From an uncultured Christensenella sp. (GTDB lineage: Bacteria; Bacillota; Clostridia; Christensenellales; UBA1242), in the NCBI GenBank assembly GCA_949300385.1, contig CASGDZ010000006.1, forward strand, positions 1 to 41,548: a DNA stretch of 41,548 nt, read 5' to 3'. The notes under the pieces were generated by a model that had not been told where the DNA came from, did not search any database, and saw only the letters and a program-made list of their open reading frames with translations. Shown here piece by piece: positions 15,907 through 24,225 of the stretch. Positions within the stretch are counted from its first letter, which is position 1; the number at the start of each line of letters is the position of its first letter. A program made the translations under genes and the position numbers.

Positions 15907-17076
15907 ATGAAAGCACTTACAGGTTATAGCACAAACAAAAACGCATATGAGGCAGGCTTAGAGGCAGCCAAAATGGCTGGAAGGTCGAAAGACGCAAAAT
16001 TGGTATTCGCATATATGAGTTGCGACTACAAAATTAAAGATGTCATTAAAGGTATTAAAGAGGTATATGATTGTCCGGTAATAGGTAATACATCATTTAC
16101 AGGAGTTATTATGCCAGAAGGATTCATCGGCGGAAACGATACATTCGTAGGAATTATGGTTCTTAGTGATCCAAATATGGTTGTTGGCGTTGGATTTGCT
16201 GATAGAAAGGCATTCCAAAGTGCGCGAGACGCAGGTGAAAGCGCTACTAAACATGCACGCGCTATGACAAAAATGCCTTATAATGATGAACCCGATTTAA
16301 TGTATATGGCTGCAAGTCCTACAGAAGAAGAATTCTTCTTAAAAGGTGCAAATAGAGTAGTTGGTCGTGTGCCTTTGTTCGGCGGATCGGCTGCTGATAA
16401 TACAATCTCAGGCGATTGGAAATTGTACCTTGATAATAAGGTTACTAATGAAGGTGTAGCAGTTGCATTGATCTACATGAAAGGTGGATTTGTTAACGAA
16501 TTCACAGGTGCATATAGAGAAACCGAAGATATGGGTATTATCACAAAGGTTGAAGGAACAAGACAACTCGTTTCAATTGATGGAGTGCCAGCCGTAAAGA
16601 AATATGCAAAATGGCGCAATATGAAGCCTAGCGAATTGATGGGAAATAAATTGTTATCTGCTACTATTACAAGTCCGCTTGGTGTAAAGGATAGATTGGG
16701 CGATTTAATCGCTATCAGACATCCTATGTTTGCTAATGATGATTATTCAATGAATATTGGTGCTAACTTAGCAGAAGGTACAACTGTTATTCGTATGGAA
16801 GCAACGGTTGATGAACTTATCGCTTCTGTCGGTAATACTATTAAAGAATTGAATAAAAAATTGACTAAACCAGTCGTTTGTTATCACTTTGTACACTGCG
16901 GTGGACGACGAGCAGGTATAGATTCGCGTATTAACGAAGTATATAAACAAATCAAGAAAAATGTAGGTGATGTACCATTCATTATGGAATTCACATTCGG
17001 CGAATATGGATATGTAGATGATGGAAGAAACACTACTGGCGGACTTATGCTTTCATTTACAGCATTCACGAAATAA
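15907..17076 (+). CDS. Stand-alone FIST-domain protein
   Basis: A 389-residue protein made of the FIST N domain (about 1-215; GYSTNKNAYEAGLEAAK, VIGNTSFTGVIMPEGF, PLFGGSAADN) and FIST C domain (about 220-385; ITSPLGVKDRLGDLIAIRHP, CYHFVHCGGRR, FGEYGY). FIST domains are ligand sensors, suggested to bind amino acids or other small molecules, normally joined to histidine kinases, chemoreceptors or cyclic-di-GMP enzymes. No output domain is present here. The placement between an alcohol and an aldehyde dehydrogenase is striking. It may bind the pathway substrate, act as an accessory or scaffold subunit, or regulate the enzymes. AAAGGAGA precedes the ATG. Confidence 0.9.
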   Translation: MKALTGYSTNKNAYEAGLEAAKMAGRSKDAKLVFAYMSCDYKIKDVIKGIKEVYDCPVIGNTSFTGVIMPEGFIGGNDTFVGIMVLSDPNMVVGVGFADRKAFQSARDAGESATKHARAMTKMPYNDEPDLMYMAASPTEEEFFLKGANRVVGRVPLFGGSAADNTISGDWKLYLDNKVTNEGVAVALIYMKGGFVNEFTGAYRETEDMGIITKVEGTRQLVSIDGVPAVKKYAKWRNMKPSELMGNKLLSATITSPLGVKDRLGDLIAIRHPMFANDDYSMNIGANLAEGTTVIRMEATVDELIASVGNTIKELNKKLTKPVVCYHFVHCGGRRAGIDSRINEVYKQIKKNVGDVPFIMEFTFGEYGYVDDGRNTTGGLMLSFTAFTK

Positions 17077-17088
17077 GGGGGATAGTGT

Positions 17089-18522
17089 ATGCAAAATATA
17101 ATTAATGGAAAGTTTGTAGACGCTAGTAATAAAAAGACTATGAATATAGTCAATCCATATACTGGCAAAGTTATTGATACTGTACCTTATAGTACAGAAA
17201 AAGATGCAAAGAAAGCAGTTGAATATGCAAAGAAAGCGCAAAAGAGTTGGAAGGGCGTTCCAGTCTATCAAAAAGTAGAGATTTTAGATAGATTTGTCTC
17301 ATTAGTAGAAGAAAATAAAGATGATTTAGCAAAGACTTTATCTAAAGAGACAGGTAAACCAATTACACAAGCGTACGCTGAAATCGCAAATATTCCTATA
17401 TCATTTAATGCTTTTTGCGAGAAAGCAAAACATTTGTACGGCAATGTTATTCCAGCGGGCACGGAAGCCGGACAAGATAAAACCTTGCAATTCACAGTAA
17501 GGGAACCTTTAGGCGTAATGGTTGCTATTATACCATTTAATTTCCCATGTGATTTGTTCGACCAAAAAGTTGCACCAGCGATTTTGGCTGGCAATACAGT
17601 GATTGTTAAGCCACCACATCAAAATCCGTTAACATTAATCAAACTTGTATCCCTTTTAAAAGATGCCGGACTACCAAATGGCGTAGTACAAGTTGTTACT
17701 GGAGATGGAGTCGTTGGTAGCGCTTTGGCAAAGAATCCTGATGTGCATGGCATAACATTTACAGGTTCAACAGCAGTTGGTAAATTGACTTATTTAAACG
17801 GCGCAGAACATTTGGTGCATGTTGCACTTGAGTTGGGTGGCAATGATGCGTTTATAGTGCTTGACGATGCAGATATCGATTTGGCAGTTGAAGAAACCGT
17901 ATGGGGAAGAATGTACAATACAGGGCAAGTATGTTGCGCTAGTAAGCGATTTATTGTTCAAAAGAGCGTACTTGCAGAATTCCAAGAAAAACTTGTTAAT
18001 AGAATTAGTAAACTTGTTGTCGGAAATCCTTTGGACAAGAAGACAGAAATCGGCGCATTGGTTACGAAAGCAGCATGTGATAAAGCAGTTAAGCAAATTG
18101 AAAAAGTCGTAGAGCAAGGTGGAAAAATTATTTTAGGTGGTACGGCAGAAGGTGCTGTGCTTCAACCTACTATTATAACAAATATACCTAAAACGGCAGA
18201 TGTTGCGCACGACGAAGAGATTTTCGCGCCTGTTATCAGTATTATTCCATGCGATGATGTTGAAGAAGCTATCGAGATTGCAAATTCTTCATGCTATGGA
18301 CTTTGCGGATGTGTATTTACTAGCGATATGAAAACTGCTTTCGATGTTTGCGCGCGTCTTGAATGTGGCGGAACAGTTATCAATGGAGCAAGTTTCCATA
18401 GAAGTTTTGAAATGCCTTTCGGCGGTTATAAAATGTCAGGTATTGGAACAGAAGGCGTTATGAGTACTTTTGATCAAGTGACAAAGACAAAAACAATTAC
18501 ATTAAAAAATATATTTAGATAA
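17089..18522 (+). CDS. NAD(P)-dependent aldehyde dehydrogenase
   Basis: A 477-residue class ALDH enzyme oxidising an aldehyde to an acid. Catalytic features are visible: the general base Glu248 in LELGG, the nucleophile Cys282 in NTGQVCCASKR, the oxyanion Asn151 in IPFNFP, and TGSTAVG (225-231) for cofactor binding. It resembles the succinate-semialdehyde/lactaldehyde/glyceraldehyde-3-phosphate group of non-acylating dehydrogenases. It starts 12 bases after the FIST gene with GGGGGA as ribosome site, is last in the operon, and is followed by a strong terminator (18543-18571). The partner iron-type dehydrogenase at the start of the operon suggests redox-balanced handling of the same aldehyde. 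Confidence 0.94.
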   Translation: MQNIINGKFVDASNKKTMNIVNPYTGKVIDTVPYSTEKDAKKAVEYAKKAQKSWKGVPVYQKVEILDRFVSLVEENKDDLAKTLSKETGKPITQAYAEIANIPISFNAFCEKAKHLYGNVIPAGTEAGQDKTLQFTVREPLGVMVAIIPFNFPCDLFDQKVAPAILAGNTVIVKPPHQNPLTLIKLVSLLKDAGLPNGVVQVVTGDGVVGSALAKNPDVHGITFTGSTAVGKLTYLNGAEHLVHVALELGGNDAFIVLDDADIDLAVEETVWGRMYNTGQVCCASKRFIVQKSVLAEFQEKLVNRISKLVVGNPLDKKTEIGALVTKAACDKAVKQIEKVVEQGGKIILGGTAEGAVLQPTIITNIPKTADVAHDEEIFAPVISIIPCDDVEEAIEIANSSCYGLCGCVFTSDMKTAFDVCARLECGGTVINGASFHRSFEMPFGGYKMSGIGTEGVMSTFDQVTKTKTITLKNIFR

Positions 18523-18542
18523 ATTTTACATACCGATAAATT

Positions 18543-18571
18543 ATCCACAAAAGTCGTGTGCTTTTGTGGAT
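18543..18571 (+). terminator. Terminator of the dehydrogenase operon
   Basis: Perfect 11-base stem ATCCACAAAAG / CTTTTGTGGAT with a 7-base loop, then TTTTT. Confidence 0.92.
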
Positions 18572-18760
18572 TTTTTGTAAAAAATAATTTATATTTAAAA
18601 TAAAAACAATATTATGATTTGTAATAAAAGAAATTTTTAATTTTTTATAAAAAAATAATATAAATTGTTTAAAATTAAAAATAAAATTAATAGATTAATT
18701 AAATTTTTAGCATATATTGTAAATATAATTTTTTAATTATTATAAAAATTAATTTATTAT

Positions 18761-18789
18761 TTTACAATTTTATTTTTATTTGCTAGAAT
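18761..18789 (+). promoter_or_regulatory. Promoter of the sugar-isomerase-like gene
   Basis: TTTACA (18761-18766), 17 bases, TAGAAT (18784-18789) preceded by an extended TGC. The leader is about 10 bases and contains GAGGT. Confidence 0.7.
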
Positions 18790-18805
18790 AGTTGTGAGGT
18801 AATAT

Positions 18806-19600
18806 ATGCATAAAGGTATATCGTTTTATTTTGGTTGGGCTATTGACCCAGAAGAGCGCGTAAAAATGATTAAAGAATCGGGGTTTGATAGTGTTATCAC
18901 AAGTACGGACAAGCGCTTAGATAAACAAAATGGTAAATTGTCATATCAAGTTAAATTATTTAAAAAATATGGATTAAGACTATCTAGTTTACATATGCGT
19001 TACACTTCAAGTGAACTACCTTTTTTTTGGCAAGAAGGGAAATTAGGAGAAAAATTAAAGAAAACTTTAATTAAAGATATAAAACTTGCTAAAAAATACG
19101 GATTTACTTGTGTAGTTGTGCATATCTTAGGTGAATATTCAAAAATTGGTGAACAGAGATTAAAAGAAGTTTTAAAATACTGTGATAAAGTCAATATCCC
19201 TATCGCCATAGAAAATTTAGACAATAAAAAACTTGTTTTATCGACCTTTAAAAATATTAAACACGATAAATTAAAATTTTGTTATGATTCGGGGCATAAT
19301 ACTTTTAGAGATAAAAATTATGATTATTTAAATAAGTTTAAAAAAGAATTAATTACTTTGCACCTTCATGATAATGATGGCAAAGACGACCTTCACACAA
19401 TTTCGAGATATCACGCTAGTGTAGATTGGGATAGTATAGCAAAACATTTATCACAATATGATGAAATTTCATTAGATTATGAAATATTAAATAGAACAAA
19501 AATAGAAGATTCTGCAAAAGATTTTTTAAAGTATGCTTATCTAGAAGCATGTGATTTAGAAAAAAAGATATTAAAATATCAGAAAATCAACAAAAAATAG
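18806..19600 (+). CDS. Sugar-phosphate isomerase/epimerase-like TIM barrel
   Basis: A 264-residue protein of the xylose-isomerase-like/AP-endonuclease-2 barrel superfamily. Metal-ligand-type segments are in the expected order: SSLHMRY near residue 58, VVVHILGEY near 100, IAIENLD near 133 (Glu), FCYDSGHNTF near 155 (Asp and His) and LHLHDNDGKDDLH near 188 (His and Asp), with a late LDYEI (Glu). These would hold a divalent metal for an isomerase, epimerase or AP-endonuclease reaction. The substrate is not predictable. GAGGT precedes the ATG. It lies 69 bases upstream of the formate-tetrahydrofolate ligase gene, which has its own TATAAT, so co-transcription is possible but not certain. Confidence 0.85.
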   Translation: MHKGISFYFGWAIDPEERVKMIKESGFDSVITSTDKRLDKQNGKLSYQVKLFKKYGLRLSSLHMRYTSSELPFFWQEGKLGEKLKKTLIKDIKLAKKYGFTCVVVHILGEYSKIGEQRLKEVLKYCDKVNIPIAIENLDNKKLVLSTFKNIKHDKLKFCYDSGHNTFRDKNYDYLNKFKKELITLHLHDNDGKDDLHTISRYHASVDWDSIAKHLSQYDEISLDYEILNRTKIEDSAKDFLKYAYLEACDLEKKILKYQKINKK

Positions 19601-19669
19601 TTATTGATGAAATAATTATTTTTTCTTTTTTCTTTTTTGCAATATAATATAAATATATTTGAGGTAATA

Positions 19670-21220
19670 ATGAGTATATTAAAAATTATAAAAAAATTAA
19701 GAATTAATTCATATGAGTTATATGGTAATGATAAGGCGAAAATTCAACCATTGTCAGATGAACATGGAAAATTAATTTTAATAACTTCAATCAATCCTAC
19801 TAAATATGGAGAGGGTAAAACGACATTGTCTATTGGACTTGCTGATTCTATGTCAAAGTTAGGGAAAAATGTTGTCCTTGCATTAAGAGAACCTTCTATG
19901 GGTCCAGTATTTGGTTTGAAGGGCGGAGCGACAGGTGGTGGGCAGTCTGAGATAGTCCCAAGCGAAGATATAAATTTGCATTTTACTGGCGATTTCCATG
20001 CTATAACAAGTGCAAATAATTTGCTATGTGCATTAATTGATAATCATCTTTATAATGGCAACGAATTAAACATTGATGAAAATAATATTTTATTTCATAG
20101 ATGTATTGATATGAATGATAGGGCGTTAAGAGAGATTACAATATCACAAGAGAAATTAAAGAATAATATTGTAAGAAAAGAAAATTTTGTAATAACTGCC
20201 GCTAGTGAAATTATGGAAATTTTATGTTTAGCAACAAATTTAAAAGATTTAAAAAATAGAATTAAGAATATTTTAATTGCTTTTTCAAAGACAGGAAAAC
20301 CCATTCTTGCGGGCGACCTAAAAGCAGAGAATTCAATGACAATTTTATTGCGCGACGCAATTAAACCTAATTTAGTGCAAACTCTACAACATACACCAGC
20401 AATAGTTCATGGTGGGCCATTCGCGAATATAGCACATGGTTGCAATTCTATAATAGCGACAAAAACAGCGCTATCATTAGGCGATTATGTCATAACAGAA
20501 GCAGGATTTGGAGCAGACTTGGGAGCAGAAAAATTCATTGATTTGAAATGTAGGGAATTTAAACTTAATCCAGCAGTAGTTGTAATTGTTTTGTCCGTTA
20601 GAGCGCTTAAAGCACATGATTCAAATGATAGGTTAATAGGCGGACTTGATAACTTGTCAAAACATATTGAAAATTTTCAAAATATATTTAATAAGAATGT
20701 AATTGTTGCAATTAATAAATTCGAAGATGACAGCGATGAAGATATTGAAGAGATTAAAAATTTTTGCGCAAAATATAAAGTTAAAGCGATATTGTCTAGT
20801 CCATATATCGATAAATTTGGATGCATAGAACTTGCTAAAGAGGTTATATTATCTGCGGATAAAAAATGTTCACGGCTAAGATTTGCGTATGATGTAAATG
20901 ATCCGCTGACAAAGAAAATAAAATCACTAGCAAAAAATATCTATGGCGCGACTGGTGTAGAATTTAGTCCACTTGCATTAGAAAAGATAAAACTTTATGA
21001 CAGTTTAGCAAAACATTATCCGATAGTCGTTGCAAAAACTCAATATTCGCTATCTGACGATGAAAATTTAAAAGCAAGACCAAAAAACTTCAAACTTCAT
21101 GTACGCGATATTGAATTAAAAAATGGTGCGCGTTTTGTAGTTGTCATTGCAGGGAAAATTGCACTTATGCCCGGACTAAGCAGGCACCCTAATAGTGAAT
21201 TAATGAAAATTGACAATTAA
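19670..21220 (+). CDS. fhs: Formate-tetrahydrofolate ligase, short form
   Basis: ATP-dependent enzyme making 10-formyl-tetrahydrofolate from formate and tetrahydrofolate, feeding purine and formyl-Met synthesis and, in acetogens, the methyl branch of the Wood-Ljungdahl pathway. P-loop INPTKYGEGKTT (41-52) has the family form except KY in place of the usual PA. EPSMGPVFGLKGGATGGG and NIAHGCNSIIAT are conserved. At 516 residues it is about 40 shorter than typical enzymes, with a clipped N-terminal helix region. A frame extends to a TTG at 19637, but ATG 19670 with GAGGT seven bases upstream is preferred. The usual ALPAKP-like region near the C-terminus is degenerate, while the end (LMPGLSRHPNSELMKID) matches the family. 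Confidence 0.95.
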   Translation: MSILKIIKKLRINSYELYGNDKAKIQPLSDEHGKLILITSINPTKYGEGKTTLSIGLADSMSKLGKNVVLALREPSMGPVFGLKGGATGGGQSEIVPSEDINLHFTGDFHAITSANNLLCALIDNHLYNGNELNIDENNILFHRCIDMNDRALREITISQEKLKNNIVRKENFVITAASEIMEILCLATNLKDLKNRIKNILIAFSKTGKPILAGDLKAENSMTILLRDAIKPNLVQTLQHTPAIVHGGPFANIAHGCNSIIATKTALSLGDYVITEAGFGADLGAEKFIDLKCREFKLNPAVVVIVLSVRALKAHDSNDRLIGGLDNLSKHIENFQNIFNKNVIVAINKFEDDSDEDIEEIKNFCAKYKVKAILSSPYIDKFGCIELAKEVILSADKKCSRLRFAYDVNDPLTKKIKSLAKNIYGATGVEFSPLALEKIKLYDSLAKHYPIVVAKTQYSLSDDENLKARPKNFKLHVRDIELKNGARFVVVIAGKIALMPGLSRHPNSELMKIDN

Positions 21221-21312
21221 AGAAAATAATAATTATGTAGATTTTATTATATAAATTTTTATTCTTTTTATTAATAAAATAATTACATAGAATATTTGAA
21301 ATTTAAATGTTG

Positions 21313-21341
21313 TTGACAAATATATTTTTAAGGTATATCAT
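21313..21341 (+). promoter_or_regulatory. Promoter upstream of the polysaccharide exporter genes
   Basis: TTGACA (21313-21318), 17 bases, TATCAT (21336-21341). It would give a 125-base AT-rich leader before the permease gene. A second TATAAT lies closer, at 21428. Confidence 0.6.
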
Positions 21342-21472
21342 ACTATTAATAAAAACATTATTAATTTAAAAAACTAAAAAATTATTTTTAATTTATAAAA
21401 TGTATAACTAAATTAATTTAGTGGATTTATAATGATTTGAACCAAAGAAAATACTAGTAGTCAAGGAGTTTT

Positions 21473-22282
21473 ATGCAAACAATAAAACAATGGAGCAAAA
21501 ATAGAAATATTGTACATGAATTGATTAGAAGGAATGTTAAGACTCAATACAGAAATTCGATTTTAGGCGTATTTTGGTCTGTGCTTAATCCTTTATTAAA
21601 TATGATTGTCATGTGGGTGATTTTTAGTCAATTTTTTGGACAAGATGACCCACTATACCCGATATATTTATTGACAGGTAATATATTATTTCAGTTTTTG
21701 CGCTCATCTACTATGTCGTCTTTAACTTCAATAGTTAACAATCGTGGACTAATCACAAAAGTGAAAATAGATAACTACTTATTCCCATTATCATCAACTT
21801 TATCTGCGTTAGTTAACTTCGCATTTTCATTCATATCACTATTAATAATTATGTTATGTATGCAAGTTTTTGGCGGACATTCATTATTCGGCTATCAAAT
21901 GTTAGGTATTATACTTTTGTTGCCAGCGTTCTTGTTGTTCCAATATGGGATATCATTATTCTTGTCTGCAATTTATGTTTTTTGTAGAGATATCAAACAT
22001 TTATATACAGTCTTCCTAACGCTTTGGACATACATTACCCCAGTATTTTATAAAATTAATAGGATAGATTCAAATTCGATTGCTTATAAAATTTTAAAAC
22101 TCAATCCGATGTATTATTTCTTAACATATTTTAGAGATTCAGTATACAATATGTGCTATTTAGGTGGCGGAATGGCGTCATGGAAGATGTTGGGATTATT
22201 ATATCTTTTAGGACTCATTAGTATTGCGATCGGATATTTAATCTATTTGCCGTTAAAGAAAAAATTTGTAAATTATATATAG
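21473..22282 (+). CDS. ABC-2 polysaccharide exporter permease (Wzm/TagG type)
   Basis: A 269-residue inner-membrane permease with six predicted helices. The N-terminal amphipathic part (VHELIRRNVKTQYRNSILGVFWSVLNPLL) is the hallmark of polysaccharide and teichoic-acid exporters of the Wzm/TagG/KpsM class, and TLWTYITPVFYKI and LNPMYYFLTYFRDSVY are the usual late motifs. It pairs with the ATPase gene 8 bases downstream. Together they would flip an undecaprenyl-linked polymer across the membrane. AAGGAG precedes the ATG. The convergent genes at 23053-28114 encode assembly enzymes for such a polymer. Confidence 0.94.
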   Translation: MQTIKQWSKNRNIVHELIRRNVKTQYRNSILGVFWSVLNPLLNMIVMWVIFSQFFGQDDPLYPIYLLTGNILFQFLRSSTMSSLTSIVNNRGLITKVKIDNYLFPLSSTLSALVNFAFSFISLLIIMLCMQVFGGHSLFGYQMLGIILLLPAFLLFQYGISLFLSAIYVFCRDIKHLYTVFLTLWTYITPVFYKINRIDSNSIAYKILKLNPMYYFLTYFRDSVYNMCYLGGGMASWKMLGLLYLLGLISIAIGYLIYLPLKKKFVNYI

Positions 22283-22290
22283 GAAGAATA

Positions 22291-23052
22291 ATGGAAAATA
22301 AGGACAACGATTATCTTTTAAAGATAGAAAATTTAAATATGTGTTTTAAATCACCAGCATTGAAATTTGATACATTAAAAGAACGAGTGGTAAACTTTTT
22401 TAAGGGTAAAAAAAATAAATCACGAATATTTCAGGTTTTAGAAAATATAAATTGTGAAATTAAAAAAGGTGAGTCGTTAGGCGTTATAGGACATAACGGC
22501 GCAGGTAAATCAACTTTGCTAAAATTAGTTGCTGGAATATATAAGCCCACTTCGGGCAAAATTGACTTAAAGGGTAGTGTCGTACTATTAAATTTAGGTG
22601 CAGGGTTTGACATGGAGGCAACTGCAGAAGAGAATGTCTATTTAAATGGTGCAATTTTAGGTTTTAGCAGGAAACAAATGAAACAGCGGTTTAAATCTAT
22701 TATTGAGTTTGCTGAACTCGAAGATTTTGTAAAAATGCCATTAAAGAATTTTTCATCTGGTATGGTGTCAAGACTAGGATTTGCTATCGCGATTGATGTT
22801 CAACCCGACCTTTTGCTTGTAGATGAAGTGCTTTCAGTAGGCGATGTTAACTTCCAGAAAAAGTGCATAGAAAAAATAAATGCGTTAAAAAAGAGTGGAG
22901 TATCTTTCATGTTTGTCTCGCATAACATTGCACAAGTAAAAAATTTATGTGAAAAAACATTATGGATCGAAAATTCTAAAGTTATGGGATATGGTACAAG
23001 CGAAGAAATCTGTAAAAAATATACTGAATTTTGTAATAGCAAAAAGGCTTAA
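22291..23052 (+). CDS. ABC exporter ATP-binding protein (Wzt/TagH type)
   Basis: A 253-residue ATPase of the polysaccharide exporter class. Walker A is GHNGAGKST, signature NFSSGMVSRLGFAIA, Walker B LLLVDEVLSVGD, and the H-loop SHN. The insert near residues 20-45 (FKSPALKFDTLKERV) is typical of the Wzt/TagH group. There is no C-terminal carbohydrate-binding domain, so recognition of a modified polymer end is unlikely, or is done by the permease. Its stop codon is directly adjacent to the stop of the converging glycosyltransferase gene, leaving no intergenic base and no visible terminator, so the two transcripts probably overlap at their 3' ends. Confidence 0.95.
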   Translation: MENKDNDYLLKIENLNMCFKSPALKFDTLKERVVNFFKGKKNKSRIFQVLENINCEIKKGESLGVIGHNGAGKSTLLKLVAGIYKPTSGKIDLKGSVVLLNLGAGFDMEATAEENVYLNGAILGFSRKQMKQRFKSIIEFAELEDFVKMPLKNFSSGMVSRLGFAIAIDVQPDLLLVDEVLSVGDVNFQKKCIEKINALKKSGVSFMFVSHNIAQVKNLCEKTLWIENSKVMGYGTSEEICKKYTEFCNSKKA

Positions 23053-24186
23053 TTATAATATGACTTCATTATAAATTTGCTTTAATTCAGCGCGTACGAC
23101 ATTTATGTCGTATTTTTTTACTTTTTCTTTATTGTATTTTCCCATTTTAGACTTTAAATCATCATTAGTTAGAATATCTATAAGCGCGTTTGACGCGTCA
23201 GTGAAATCTTTATAATTGACTAATCGCCCACCTAAACCATTATCTATTAAGTCCCTATTTCCACGCACATTTGAGGTAACTACAGGCAATGAATAATGCA
23301 TAGCTTCCATGATTGCCATAGTTAAGCCTTCTTGTTTTGAAAGTAGAAGCATAGCATCGCAAATCTGCAATATTTTATTTATATCTTTTATATACTCCAT
23401 GAATATTACTGATTTTTCTATTTTTAGTTTTATTGCTAGTTTTTTCATTTTGTCCATTAGTTTTCCACAACCGCAAATGATATATTTAGCATTCGGAATT
23501 GTCTTTATTAGTTGCGCAAAACATTTTAGCATTGTAGGATAATTTTTTCTTTTAATAAATTCGGCTACCGTTACGATAACTTTGTCGTATCTATTTATAT
23601 TTAATGACGATCGTAATTCTAGTTTATCAAAATCAAGTATGTCATATTTTTTATTGTCAAAGCCAATACCATGAATTAAATATTTATATTTGACCTTCCA
23701 ATTCTTTATTGCTTCGAAATCTTCATTTGACATTGTAATTAATACATCTGTATAGCGCGATAAAAATTTCTCGGCAGATTTAAATATAAAATTTTTGACG
23801 ATATTATTGTGTTTGAAAAAGAAAAATCCATGTGCTGTATAAATAACAGGTATGTGATATTTTCTTCCAATCAATCGTCCCATCATACCGCCGACTGGTT
23901 GCTGGCAGTAAATTATGTCGTAGTGTTTGCGTTTCTCAAATGCTTTTAATTGATTATATCCTTTAATGTTATTTAACTTAAAAGGTGAGCGCGAAAGCGA
24001 AATATCATACATGTTAAAATCATATTTTTCTTTTAATTCGTCAAACCAAAAGCCTGTTTTTGCGCAAAAGCAGTCAACAGTCGCACCCATACTGATTAAA
24101 TCGTTTATATGCGGTATTAAAAATTGCCATATCATATTGTCTGTAGTAGCAATGAGCATAATTTTTTTATTTGAAAAATCTATCAT
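23053..24186 (-). CDS. Glycosyltransferase family 4
   Basis: A 377-residue GT-B glycosyltransferase. The N-terminal acceptor domain (IMLIATTDNMIWQFLIPHI, PVIYTAHGFFFF) is of the CapM/EpsD-like type, and the C-terminal nucleotide-sugar domain has KQEGLTMAIMEAMHYSLPVV, with the E-x7-E signature, and TSNVRGNRDLI. It probably adds a sugar to the lipid-linked oligosaccharide started by the sugar transferase at 25460. It is the last gene of the minus-strand polysaccharide series, 39 bases after the O-antigen-ligase-like gene. No ribosome site is seen before the ATG, and a promoter-like sequence (24193-24221) would put +1 at the ATG. Confidence 0.93.
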   Translation of the reverse strand: MIDFSNKKIMLIATTDNMIWQFLIPHINDLISMGATVDCFCAKTGFWFDELKEKYDFNMYDISLSRSPFKLNNIKGYNQLKAFEKRKHYDIIYCQQPVGGMMGRLIGRKYHIPVIYTAHGFFFFKHNNIVKNFIFKSAEKFLSRYTDVLITMSNEDFEAIKNWKVKYKYLIHGIGFDNKKYDILDFDKLELRSSLNINRYDKVIVTVAEFIKRKNYPTMLKCFAQLIKTIPNAKYIICGCGKLMDKMKKLAIKLKIEKSVIFMEYIKDINKILQICDAMLLLSKQEGLTMAIMEAMHYSLPVVTSNVRGNRDLIDNGLGGRLVNYKDFTDASNALIDILTNDDLKSKMGKYNKEKVKKYDINVVRAELKQIYNEVIL

Positions 24187-24192
24187 ATAAGA

Positions 24193-24221
24193 ATAGTACT
24201 AAATTATGATTAAAAAGTAAA
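24193..24221 (-). promoter_or_regulatory. Possible internal leaderless promoter for the GT4 gene
   Basis: Minus strand: TTTACT (24221-24216), 17 bases, TACTAT (24198-24193). Predicted +1 is 24186, the A of the ATG. The hexamers are only moderate matches. Confidence 0.4.
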
Positions 24222-24225
24222 TTGT

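Noticed and set aside
19637..19669. TTG start extending the formate-tetrahydrofolate ligase
   Set aside because: It precedes the TATAAT, and the ATG at 19670 has its own GAGGT.
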